Origin: an uncultured Lewinella sp.
GTDB taxonomy: Bacteria > Bacteroidota > Bacteroidia > Chitinophagales > Saprospiraceae
Length of the DNA: 41,593 nt
Direction of reading: 5' to 3'
Assembly (NCBI GenBank): GCA_913057785.1
Contig: CAJXPD010000064.1
Span: 1 to 41,593, forward strand
The position numbers were made by a program, and so were the translations under genes. Positions 34,066-41,593 of the stretch are shown one piece after another. How positions within the stretch are numbered: position 1 is the first letter of the stretch; each line of letters begins with the position of its first letter. The notes beneath the pieces are model-generated. The model searched no databases. It worked only from the letters and a program-made list of their open reading frames with translations, and was not told where the DNA came from.

Positions 34066-37000
34066 TTATTTTCGATTCTCCACTGGCGAAGAGCCAAATT
34101 CCTCCGCAAAACTCCTGGAAAAGTAGGAAGGACTAGAGAATCCCACTTCGTATGCGATTTCAGAAACATTCAACTCTGTCGTCTGGAGCAATTCTTTCGC
34201 TTTGTATAGGCGTAGCTTTCTCACGAAGAGAGCCGGAGTGGTACCCGTGATGGCTTTGACCTTTCGATACAGTTGCGATGAACTCAAGCCTAGTGCTTGA
34301 CAGAGTTGATTGGGATTGAAATCGGCATTTCCAATCTCCTTGTCTACGACGAACTTGATTTGTTGCAGGAACTTATCTTCTAGATCAAATGGGGTCTCTG
34401 GATTAGGTGCTTTCTTTTCCGGTACCACTTCAGGATACATCGCTTTTTCAGCCCAGCTAGCATAGTGCTCCTGTAATCGTAGACTGAGAGCGGCTAGTTT
34501 TTCTAATCGGATCAGTAACTCCTCCTTATCAAAAGGCTTTGCCAAGTAAGCATCGGCTCCCTTTCTTAGCCCAGTGAGCCGAGAGCTTTGATCAGACTTA
34601 GCCGTAAGTAAGATGATTGGGATATGACTGGTGCGTTGATCATGCTTTAGCGTATCACAAACCTCAAAACCATCTTTCTCTGGCATCATGACGTCTGAAA
34701 TGATGAGATCCGGTATAGATTCCAGCGCTTTTTCAATCCCAATCTGTCCGTTGTAGGCAACCTCTAATTGATACCTATCCTTGAGACAGGATTTGAGATA
34801 GGTAACCACATCGGGATTATCTTCAATGATTAAGAGTTTTTGTATTTCTTCAGTGGTTGCTGTGACTAGGGCATCAACGGCTGTTGTTCCCTGAGGAGTG
34901 GAATCGACTTGCTTTACGAGAGACTGCATTGGGGCGATATTCTGGATGGGTAAGAAAAGGGTAAACGTACTTCCAGTTCCCACTGTACTTTCCACTTCGA
35001 TCCGCCCTTCCAATAACTTGACCAATTCCTGGGTGTGCGCCAGCCCTATACCCGTTCCTTCTCCAGATCTCGTATTGGAACCATCCACTTGATAAAAGCG
35101 ATCAAATATATTGGGGAGGTCAGCTTCTGGGATTCCGATGCCACTATCTTGGATTTCTAATACCAATTCTTGCGCTCGGCGACTTGTTCGTATTACTATA
35201 TTGCCACCAGATTTGGTGTATTTAAGGGCGTTGGATACTAAGTTGGTATAGATTTGGGTGAGTTGGTCTGGGTCTATATCCATATCGAGCCGCCGTATAT
35301 CTGAGAAGAATTGGAGCGAGATATTCTGGCTGTTGGCTAATGTTTGAAAGCTTCCCGTTAGGTAGCGCAGAAAGTTTACTACATCTGACTGAATGAAATG
35401 CAACTGTAAAGATTGATCTTCCAGTTTGGATAGGTCAAGCAGCTGATTAATTAAGCGAAGTAAATTTTGGCCATTCCTTTTAATCAGCTGAAAGCCTGTC
35501 TTGAGTTGATCTTCTCTAGTGGACTCGCCAAGGGAGCTGAGGGTGTCTTCTTCCAACTGTTCCGTCATTCCTAAAATAACGGTGAGTGGTGTCCGAAACT
35601 CATGTGTCAAGTTGGTGTACAATCTGCTCTTAAAGCCATCCAATTCCTTTAATCGTAGCGCCTCCTCTTGTTCTAAGAGTAATTGGTTTTGCAATAACCA
35701 TCTTCTGCGCAGGAAATAGACAATACCGCCCACAAAAGCAAGGAATAAGAGGACATATAGGCCATAAGCCCACCATGTCTCCCACCAAGGCGGAAAGACC
35801 TTCACTTTTACCGATAATTCGTTGGGGTGCCAAAACCCATGACTATCCCTAGCTTTTACCCTAAAAACATAATCTCCAGGAGGGAGACTGCTGAATCGAG
35901 TGAAGTTGAAGGAGGAAGGTTTTGACCACTGGTCTTCATAGCCCTCCATTAGGAAGCTATAGGATACCTCCGCGGAATTCTCGAAATCCGTTAAAGCGTA
36001 TTCAAAGGTGAATGACCGATCCCAATGATACAATTCGATCTGAGGCGTTTTACCAAAGAAGGCTGTATTGAGCAGCGTGTCATTTCGCTCATCGGTTTTT
36101 TCAAAGGATGATAGGACCACCTGAGCAGCCTTATTCTTAATGCGATAGTTCTGAATGACTTCTGAAGGATAGAAGGCATTGAGGCCTTGTAGCCCTCCAA
36201 AGAACATACGACCATCCTGGGCCTTGAAATAGCTTACTCTATTGAATTCATTGTGCGCCAATCCATCGCTGGTGAAGAAATTTATGAAAGACTCATCCCG
36301 TTTATCAAATCGTGACAGGCCTTTATTGGTGCCCAGCCAAAGACAGGAATCGCCTTCTGGCAGTAGACTGGCAATGTAGTCGTTGGGTAGGCCGTCTAGT
36401 GAGGTATAGTGTTCTAGGATCTCTTGTGATTTGGGATCAAATTTTATGAGTCCAACATCCGTACCTAGCCACAGTAATTTGTCCTCTTCTTCTTCTATGG
36501 CTAGGACCTGGGAAATCGGAACTTCCAGACTTCTTGTTTTAATGCTTTCGGTGGTTTGGCTAGCAGGGTCGTAGGAAGCTAATTCACCGGGGGCTCCCCT
36601 CCATAGGAGGTCACTGTGTTGCCCAAAGTACAAGACGGAAGGATTTGGGTTGATAAAATTAGCAGTAGTTATCCACTCCCAGGATTCAGTAGAGGTATCT
36701 AAGCGTTTTAATACATCTCCTGTTCCCATCCAAAGTTGCTGCCCCTTGTCTCGTGCATAGACACTTTCGTCAGTATTCTGACCTGGCACCACTTTGACTT
36801 GACCCGTTGAAGGATTTAAGGAGCTTCTAGAACTCATGATAAATGCCCCTTCCATAGTCTGCCCAAAAGGAATGAATCCTGGATATATTTCTACAACTTC
36901 CTCCGTATTTGGATTTATTTTGGCTATGCCAGAGTAGAATGCGGCATAGATCATCCCATTTTCATCTTCCGTAACACCTCTAAAACTGCAGAAGCCAATA

Positions 37001-38043
37001 CAGGCCGGGTCTCTATCGGTCATGTAGGTATCGAATAGATTAGCCTGCGGGGTCACTTTCAAAAGGCCCAGCTGGGTTCTAATCCAAAGGATGCCTGTCC
37101 TATCTTGAAATATTTCCTTTAGCGGACTGCGGTATGCGAATACTTCGCTCAGTTGATCTTCATGATCATAGAATGCTCCGGTTTTAGCTACATATTGATA
37201 CAGACCTCGACTTGGTCCAGAAATCCAGATATCCCCGTTCTCCATGGGGTGAAAGTCATTTATCCAATTTGCGTTGAGAAAGCTATTGATGGGGTGACCG
37301 CTCAATTTATCTCCTCCTTCTTCCAATAAGAAAAGGCCATGATTGGTATGGAAGATTACATCCGTACCCTTTCGTTTGTAATTATACAGTGCCATGGAGC
37401 CTGCCGGTAGCTCAGCAAGGGATATCTCCCTAACTAATCTTCCGGCCTGGTCGTATTGATTGAGCTGCTGGTCATGGAATAAGAAAAAATCAGGCGCGGA
37501 AGGACCATCGTTAAAAGGCTCCTTTGGCGTAAAACCATCACTCCCCTTACTCAGCGTCTCCAGTTGCCCATCTCGGAAACGAAAGAAATTCGGACCCGTT
37601 TCTGCGGATGATTTACGGACTTCGATGAAAATATTGTTTGGTCCAAAATTGAGTAGCTGTTGCTCGGTGACATATTCATCGCTTGCCTCGCGCAAGGGAA
37701 AGGAACGCCAGTTTTTCTGGTAAGGATCCAGCAACATAGCATGGTTTTCAGCCAGGATAAAAAGGAGAGAATCCTGGTAAGTGGTCATAGCACTAATGAG
37801 TTCATCGGCTCCAGGTAGATCGCTCGGTGGTGAAGGATACATTCTGAAGTTTATACCATCGTATCGGTAGATCCTGGAGGCATTGAGTAACCATAGGAAG
37901 CCTCGATCGTCTTGCACCAGATGATGAGATTCATTGCTGGCCAAGCCACTCGCTGTGGTAAATAGTTCGAACTTGACCTTTTGTGCTGAGGCAGAAAAAG
38001 ACAGGATAAATAGTAGCAGTAAAAGTAGCGAAGGTCTATTCAT
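34066..38043 (-). CDS. Hybrid two-component system (sensor kinase, receiver and AraC domain in one protein)
   Basis: The 1325-residue protein has a signal peptide (MNRPSLLLLLLFILSFSASAQ), a long extracytoplasmic two-component propeller region (repeats such as DDRGFLWLLNASRIYRYDG, GIGLWLGT-like blades to about 640), a Y_Y_Y domain (about 680-750) and one membrane helix at about 755-778 (YGLYVLLFLAFVGGIVYFL). HisKA follows with His814 in NLTHEFRTPLTVIL, then HATPase (about 930-1040; SGEGTGIGLAHTQELVKLLEG), a receiver with Asp1117 (LIISDVMMPEKDG) and an AraC-type DNA-binding domain (about 1225-1325; LSSSQLYRKVKAITG, VSEIAYEVGFSSPSYFSRSF). Such proteins usually sense a sugar outside the cell and activate adjacent polysaccharide-use genes. 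Here no SusCD pair is nearby; the cupin and oxidase genes are the closest candidates. Confidence 0.96.
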   Translation of the reverse strand: MNRPSLLLLLLFILSFSASAQKVKFELFTTASGLASNESHHLVQDDRGFLWLLNASRIYRYDGINFRMYPSPPSDLPGADELISAMTTYQDSLLFILAENHAMLLDPYQKNWRSFPLREASDEYVTEQQLLNFGPNNIFIEVRKSSAETGPNFFRFRDGQLETLSKGSDGFTPKEPFNDGPSAPDFFLFHDQQLNQYDQAGRLVREISLAELPAGSMALYNYKRKGTDVIFHTNHGLFLLEEGGDKLSGHPINSFLNANWINDFHPMENGDIWISGPSRGLYQYVAKTGAFYDHEDQLSEVFAYRSPLKEIFQDRTGILWIRTQLGLLKVTPQANLFDTYMTDRDPACIGFCSFRGVTEDENGMIYAAFYSGIAKINPNTEEVVEIYPGFIPFGQTMEGAFIMSSRSSLNPSTGQVKVVPGQNTDESVYARDKGQQLWMGTGDVLKRLDTSTESWEWITTANFINPNPSVLYFGQHSDLLWRGAPGELASYDPASQTTESIKTRSLEVPISQVLAIEEEEDKLLWLGTDVGLIKFDPKSQEILEHYTSLDGLPNDYIASLLPEGDSCLWLGTNKGLSRFDKRDESFINFFTSDGLAHNEFNRVSYFKAQDGRMFFGGLQGLNAFYPSEVIQNYRIKNKAAQVVLSSFEKTDERNDTLLNTAFFGKTPQIELYHWDRSFTFEYALTDFENSAEVSYSFLMEGYEDQWSKPSSFNFTRFSSLPPGDYVFRVKARDSHGFWHPNELSVKVKVFPPWWETWWAYGLYVLLFLAFVGGIVYFLRRRWLLQNQLLLEQEEALRLKELDGFKSRLYTNLTHEFRTPLTVILGMTEQLEEDTLSSLGESTREDQLKTGFQLIKRNGQNLLRLINQLLDLSKLEDQSLQLHFIQSDVVNFLRYLTGSFQTLANSQNISLQFFSDIRRLDMDIDPDQLTQIYTNLVSNALKYTKSGGNIVIRTSRRAQELVLEIQDSGIGIPEADLPNIFDRFYQVDGSNTRSGEGTGIGLAHTQELVKLLEGRIEVESTVGTGSTFTLFLPIQNIAPMQSLVKQVDSTPQGTTAVDALVTATTEEIQKLLIIEDNPDVVTYLKSCLKDRYQLEVAYNGQIGIEKALESIPDLIISDVMMPEKDGFEVCDTLKHDQRTSHIPIILLTAKSDQSSRLTGLRKGADAYLAKPFDKEELLIRLEKLAALSLRLQEHYASWAEKAMYPEVVPEKKAPNPETPFDLEDKFLQQIKFVVDKEIGNADFNPNQLCQALGLSSSQLYRKVKAITGTTPALFVRKLRLYKAKELLQTTELNVSEIAYEVGFSSPSYFSRSFAEEFGSSPVENRK

Positions 38044-38141
38044 TAGGACTATGCACGCGGTGGAACGTAAAAGACTAAGATAGGAATTCTAAGGATTATC
38101 GATTTGTAATCGTTAAACTGCTGGGCAGGAGAAAACAAGAA

Positions 38142-38167
38142 CGGCCTGCAAATACATTTACAGGCCG
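38142..38167 (-). terminator. Terminator downstream of tRNA-Met
   Basis: A 12-bp stem (CGGCCTGCAAAT at 38142-38153 with ATTTACAGGCCG at 38156-38167, one wobble pair) with a 2-nt loop. On the minus strand it is followed by TTCTTGTTTTCT, on the plus strand by CTTTCTTTT. It lies downstream of the tRNA gene and its partial duplicate, and could end that transcript. Confidence 0.7.
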
Positions 38168-38175
38168 CTTTCTTT

Positions 38176-38197
38176 TGTAGCGTGGGGGAGACTTGAA
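38176..38197 (-). repeat. Partial duplicate of the tRNA-Met 3' end
   Basis: These 22 bases match 38237-38258 (the 3' acceptor strand, discriminator and part of the T-arm of tRNA-Met) with one difference (T for C at 38183). A short hairpin (38198-38221, arms TCTA-CTGGC and GCCAG-TAGA) lies between the two copies. It could be a tRNA fragment left by a recombination or integration event; no integrase is in the window. Confidence 0.65.
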
Positions 38198-38238
38198 TCT
38201 ATCTGGCTAGCGCCAGCTAGACAGGCTCCCGATCTATG

Positions 38239-38312
38239 TAGCGCGGGGGAGACTTGAACTCCCGACCTCAGGATTATGAATCCTGCGCTCTAACCAGCTG
38301 AGCTACCGCGCC
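38239..38312 (-). tRNA. tRNA-Met (anticodon CAT)
   Basis: On the minus strand the sequence folds as a full cloverleaf of 74 nt: acceptor GGCGCGG with CCGCGCT (one G-U closing pair), D-stem GCTC/GAGC, anticodon stem CAGGA/TCCTG with loop TTCATAA, and T-stem GGGAG/CTCCC with loop TTCAAGT, then discriminator A. CCA is not encoded. The CAT anticodon could also belong to an Ile2 tRNA modified by lysidine; the G1-U72 pair is unusual for either, but elongator Met is more likely. Confidence 0.9.
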
Positions 38313-38383
38313 ATCACGGCTTTTGAAGTTAATACACTGAACCACGTCTGATTCTTGTCGTTGCATTTTCTTCAAAAGCGGTG

Positions 38384-38416
38384 CAAATATAGTGGATTTA
38401 TTACTAAAGCAACAAG
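38384..38416 (-). promoter_or_regulatory. Promoter of tRNA-Met
   Basis: On the minus strand, CTTG (complement of 38413-38416), a 21-bp spacer and a perfect TAnnTTTG octamer TATATTTG (complement of 38384-38391). The predicted start is about 67 nt upstream of the tRNA 5' end. The element sits just beyond the stop codon of the DUF5723 gene. Confidence 0.6.
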
Positions 38417-38417
38417 C

Positions 38418-39782
38418 TTATTCAAAAAAAGATTCCCGCTGATTCCAATCTTCTTCCTGTGCTTTATTGAAGAGTAGATTTAGGCCCACTCGGAAATTGG
38501 CACTATGGCTGTCTTTGGGTTGAATGACCGTAAAAATATTATCGGTTGCGGCTACTACTTGTACCGGGCCTACTTTAGCAATGGCTTGTAAGCCAAAATT
38601 ATCAAAGCGCTGTTGGCGATAGGCGTAAGTCGCTCCCACTGTCAAGAAGGGATGCAATGCCCATTGGCCATTGAGCGCCAAGGCACCGTAGGTTTCATCT
38701 CGGTAGCTTTCCGTGTAGAAAAGTGCACCTAGCCGGATCTTTTGGGTGAGATCATAGCCCAAGGTGAGGTAGGTACGAAGCGGAAGTTCTGTGCTGTAGC
38801 CTTGTTGTGTTTCTATTGGATTGTAAATCTCTCTCAGTGTATCAATGGCGTTGCCGAGGTCTGTTTGGCTATCCAAAATGCTTTCCGCCACGTTCAAGCC
38901 TTGGTATTCGAATTGACCTTGCAGACTGTAATTGCGCACATCCTCCTGCCAGTCGATCTGGCCGCCGATATCCAACGCACTGATTCCGATATCCAGTTTT
39001 CCAAGATCTAGATGTACACCTAGGTCAAACGCCCAACCGGTATTGCTGGAAAACAGTTGCTCCGTCTCTACTTGTCCAAAACTGAAGTCAAGATCAAGCT
39101 GGTCAAAGCCATCATATTGTAGGGCTCCGGATGAATTCACCAGGAAATCAGCATCTAATTCCAGTTGATATACGTCATCACTTGTCGATAGTCTTAAGTC
39201 GTTGCGGGAGGTGGATACATCTGCCACCCCACTTAAGTACTTCGCCTTGGCACCAATGCTCAGCTTGGAGCCCACTTGGTAAGCTAATCCTAGTCCATAC
39301 TCGTGATAGGCGTTCAATTGCAGATCAGGGCCGAAAGCCACATTTTGATCAATGAACTGCGCATTGCCTTGCCAGATCAGCTGCGGTAAGGTCTTGGGAT
39401 AATTAGCGTAGGCATTATAACGTAAGGTGTGCCCGATACTAATCAGGAAGTTTCCCCTTTTAAAACCCAAGCTAATGGTCTCCAGGTCGAGATTTTCTCG
39501 GAGGAGATTGTCTCGATCCAGTGAGGCTATGCCCTGATCTACATCTACAATGTTTTGGCCATCTCTTTCGACGATTAGATCATTATAGGTGATGTTCTCA
39601 ACGAACAGATTATTGTAAATGCCAGGTAAGCCGATGACAAATTTGTGCTCCGGCATGAAAGCTGGATTGGTTCGGTTGGCTTGCCAAAGGTTTTGGTAGA
39701 AAGGAGTGCTAAGGTCCTGCTGGGCCGCTAAGGGCAATACGCCGAAGCCGATCAGGATGAATGCAAATTTATATCTTAACAT
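38418..39782 (-). CDS. DUF5723-family outer-membrane protein
   Basis: The 454-residue protein has a signal peptide (MLRYKFAFILIGFGVLPLAAQ) followed by the DUF5723 opening, with WQANRTNPAFMPEHKFVIGLPGIYNN near residue 33 and NDLIVERDGQNIVD near 66. The rest is a run of amphipathic beta strands (LGFKRGNFLISIGHTLRYNAY, YEYGLGLAYQVGSKLSIGAKAKYLSG, IRLGALFYTESYRDETYGALALNG), typical of an outer-membrane barrel of about 14 strands. Its biochemical role is unknown. An upstream large lipoprotein gene on the same strand, 98 bp away, is probably its partner in one transcript. Confidence 0.88.
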   Translation of the reverse strand: MLRYKFAFILIGFGVLPLAAQQDLSTPFYQNLWQANRTNPAFMPEHKFVIGLPGIYNNLFVENITYNDLIVERDGQNIVDVDQGIASLDRDNLLRENLDLETISLGFKRGNFLISIGHTLRYNAYANYPKTLPQLIWQGNAQFIDQNVAFGPDLQLNAYHEYGLGLAYQVGSKLSIGAKAKYLSGVADVSTSRNDLRLSTSDDVYQLELDADFLVNSSGALQYDGFDQLDLDFSFGQVETEQLFSSNTGWAFDLGVHLDLGKLDIGISALDIGGQIDWQEDVRNYSLQGQFEYQGLNVAESILDSQTDLGNAIDTLREIYNPIETQQGYSTELPLRTYLTLGYDLTQKIRLGALFYTESYRDETYGALALNGQWALHPFLTVGATYAYRQQRFDNFGLQAIAKVGPVQVVAATDNIFTVIQPKDSHSANFRVGLNLLFNKAQEEDWNQRESFFE

Positions 39783-39880
39783 GATTGGTTTTTTGTGTAA
39801 CGATCAAATGGGGTGAACTACGATAGAAGCCCTCCTAACCCATACCGTGGACTTAGGAAGAGCTATACGCAGGTAGATGC

Positions 39881-41440
39881 TTATCGTTCTACCTTTAACT
39901 TTGCGCCAATTCGTAGGTCTACCGACTGATTGCCCAATACGCGAACAGGAATTTCCCCGTCGTTCGTTGTAGAAAAGGAAGCCACAATGAGCAACTGCTT
40001 GGCGGCTTTGATCGGTTTGAAGCGTTCATCTGCAAAATCTGCAAAGGCGGTATGTGTGGTTGTTTCAGTGACGAAGCCTTGCGTGTCAACAGGAGCGGCT
40101 TTGGCTACTCGCTCTGGCTGGTTGAAAAGGGAGTCCAAGATGATGCCGCGTTCTCCGCGGAAATACCCCTGTACATCGACTGCGAGTGGGATATCATTAT
40201 CTGTTACCAGCTTAAATTCGGCGGCAGTCACGTCTCCATAGCCTGAAAAATCGATCGCGAAAGTATCCTGCGCTATGAAATTCCGAGCGTTCCCGAATAA
40301 AGGAAGCTCAACTTCGACATTGACGCGATAAAAACTGCTATCGGTAATAAAACCAGGTTCATCCGTGTCACTTCCAGGGCTGGTGAGTATGTCGACATCG
40401 TAGAATAAAGAGATTGGGCCTGCGCCCAACAGCTGATCTATATTGGAGTTGTTCTTGTCAAAAGTAAAGGCGGTTTCCTTGGTTTGACCAATTTCTTCCA
40501 AGGTAGGATAGTTGAAATTGATTCCTGCATCGACCAACTCACTCTCGATGGATAAGACCTCTTCTCGGACTGTGGTTACATCAAAGGTCTTCACGATGGC
40601 TTGTGTCGGAATCCCAAAGGAGTTTTCCACATAAAAATTCACCTTAGGCTCTTCAAAGTATACTTCGCCCTGTGTCCAGTTTTCAAAGAAGTCGATGTGG
40701 ATGGTATCGGAACCGCCAGGATACAACTGGTTGGCAAAGAAACCCTCCGCATAGGCGAATAGCACATCTTGAAAACTGACGTAGGCACTGGGAAGTAGTA
40801 AGGACTCTCCCGTCTCTTGCCCTTGTGCGAAGTAAGTGATTTGAATATTGCCACTGGCATCCGGATTTACCTCATATTCCGTGATATCTGCTGCGGCAAA
40901 AAGGTTGGTCGTAAAGGGCTCATCTCCCTCTCCAGAATAGGGGGGAATGCTTCCCGTGAAGCTTAGGGCCTCCCCATCCTTAGTTACCTGTGGTAACGTA
41001 ATGGTAACCTCGACTCGTTCTGGGTGAGGATTCCGGAAATAATAGATGAATTGTCCCTGCTTGATATCGATCCGTTGAATTTCCAAGCCACTTTCGTCAT
41101 ACAGCGGTAAGGCTTGATCAGGAGAAAAAAGCGGGATAATGGAGAAGGTTTCCAAGGTCTCATAAAATGGAGCAAAGACCTCGTCACTATTCTGGGAAAT
41201 TACATTGCCTTTGTATAAAAAGCGAAGTGTCCCATCAGGATCTACAAATAGCGTAGAGTTTTCTTCGAAATCTTCTAGCAACTCATCGATGGAAATCTGA
41301 GTATTGATCAATGGAATGGCATATTCCGCGCCGTATTCCACCTTATCGATCTCATCAAAGGTTTCTAGTTGGGTACAAGCGCCTACAAGTAGGCTTACAG
41401 CGATTACTGCTTTGAGGAAATATTTTTGCATAGCCTTCAT
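39881..41440 (-). CDS. Large unrecognised lipoprotein upstream of DUF5723
   Basis: The 519-residue protein has a lipoprotein signal peptide with lipobox VGAC (Cys22; MKAMQKYFLKAVIAVSLLVGAC); a start at the second Met (residue 4) is equally possible. The mature part is acidic and beta-rich with no cysteine-rich or catalytic motif, for example EYAIPLINTQISIDELLEDFEENSTLF near its start, EVTITLPQVTKDGEALSFTGSIPPYSG in the middle and SVDLRIGAKLKVER at the end. The beginning, with YAIPLINTQISI, is a pattern I associate with uncharacterised Bacteroidota proteins next to outer-membrane barrels. It probably works with the DUF5723 protein at the cell surface. Function unknown. Confidence 0.82.
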   Translation of the reverse strand: MKAMQKYFLKAVIAVSLLVGACTQLETFDEIDKVEYGAEYAIPLINTQISIDELLEDFEENSTLFVDPDGTLRFLYKGNVISQNSDEVFAPFYETLETFSIIPLFSPDQALPLYDESGLEIQRIDIKQGQFIYYFRNPHPERVEVTITLPQVTKDGEALSFTGSIPPYSGEGDEPFTTNLFAAADITEYEVNPDASGNIQITYFAQGQETGESLLLPSAYVSFQDVLFAYAEGFFANQLYPGGSDTIHIDFFENWTQGEVYFEEPKVNFYVENSFGIPTQAIVKTFDVTTVREEVLSIESELVDAGINFNYPTLEEIGQTKETAFTFDKNNSNIDQLLGAGPISLFYDVDILTSPGSDTDEPGFITDSSFYRVNVEVELPLFGNARNFIAQDTFAIDFSGYGDVTAAEFKLVTDNDIPLAVDVQGYFRGERGIILDSLFNQPERVAKAAPVDTQGFVTETTTHTAFADFADERFKPIKAAKQLLIVASFSTTNDGEIPVRVLGNQSVDLRIGAKLKVER

Positions 41441-41484
41441 TTTTTGGGTGTCGGAGATAAGGCTAGCTATTTGGGAACCAAGAT

Positions 41485-41530
41485 TTATAATGAATAATGT
41501 GTAATTAATAATTAGTAATGGATAATGTAA
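41485..41530. repeat. AT-rich low-complexity stretch
   Basis: A/T-rich bases built from TAAT and AATG words (for example TAATGAATAATG and TAATGGATAATG) lie just upstream of the lipoprotein gene. They could include its promoter; a Bacteroidota-type octamer with correct spacing was not found. Confidence 0.5.
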
Positions 41531-41560
41531 GATGATTGTCTTCTATGATCGTCTAACTTT

Positions 41561-41593
41561 CATTAAACATTAAACATTAAACATTAAACATTA
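41561..41593. repeat. Tandem heptamer repeat CATTAAA, cut by window edge
   Basis: Four full copies of CATTAAA (41561-41588) and five bases of a fifth run into the right edge of the window. The true copy number is unknown. A 7-bp unit outside a gene may vary in number between strains by slipped-strand mispairing. Confidence 0.9.

Noticed and set aside
41561..41593. CRISPR array
   Set aside because: The unit is a 7-bp head-to-tail tandem repeat with no spacers.

Overview
The window looks like a chromosomal segment of a Bacteroidota bacterium, most likely of the Saprospiria (Lewinella/Saprospira) type. Three proteins end in a type IX secretion (T9SS) C-terminal sorting domain. One carries the WPGDxxxxGxVNxxD dockerin-like calcium repeat common in Saprospiraceae. 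There is a one-piece hybrid two-component system, several SusD-free outer-membrane barrels (BamA-like, DUF5723, DUF547-barrel), many lipoproteins, and promoter elements of the Bacteroidota type (TTTG / TAnnTTTG). This is inference from gene content; no rRNA or other taxonomic marker is present. No phage, insertion sequence, transposase, CRISPR array or plasmid function was seen.

Layout. 1-5.1 kb: the start of a small lipoprotein cut by the window edge, a secreted dockerin/cohesin-like T9SS protein, an unrecognised soluble helical protein and an MscS-type channel. 5.2-11.6 kb: a large secreted subtilisin-like protease with FN3, GEVED and sorting domains, an acetamidase/formamidase-family lipoprotein, a convergent exported amidase and an exported DsrE-like protein. 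11.8-14.5 kb: a TPR-sensor histidine kinase interrupted by an in-frame TGA, followed by its NarL-type response regulator. 14.5-17.6 kb: a one-POTRA Omp85 protein and a DUF547 domain fused to an outer-membrane barrel.

17.9-23.3 kb: a four-helix membrane protein, a Crp/Fnr-family regulator, the DUF1501/DUF1800 pair and, divergently, a membrane sterol-desaturase-family enzyme. The 111-bp divergent gap holds a perfect 16-bp FNR-like palindrome placed exactly midway between two opposed TAnnTTTG-type boxes. The nearby regulator has the FNR-type E-x-x-S-R recognition helix, so this block may be a self-contained regulated module. It is the most unusual signal in the window. 23.3-26 kb: ilvE and a divergent MocR-type regulator with repeated ACAGAT half-sites between them.

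26-33.8 kb: exported enzymes (an NAD-dependent epimerase-like lipoprotein, a DUF5060 glycoside-hydrolase-like T9SS protein, an FAD-dependent alditol/aldonolactone-oxidase-like lipoprotein, a cupin lipoprotein), a double Fe-S protein and two unrecognised genes. 34-38 kb: a 1325-residue hybrid sensor with an AraC-type output domain. Three phased CACTAT repeats lie between it and the cupin gene. 38.1-41.6 kb: tRNA-Met(CAT) with a duplicated 3' end, a DUF5723 outer-membrane protein, a large unknown lipoprotein, and a heptamer tandem repeat at the right edge.

All product names rest on motif recognition by eye. No homology search or folding program was run.
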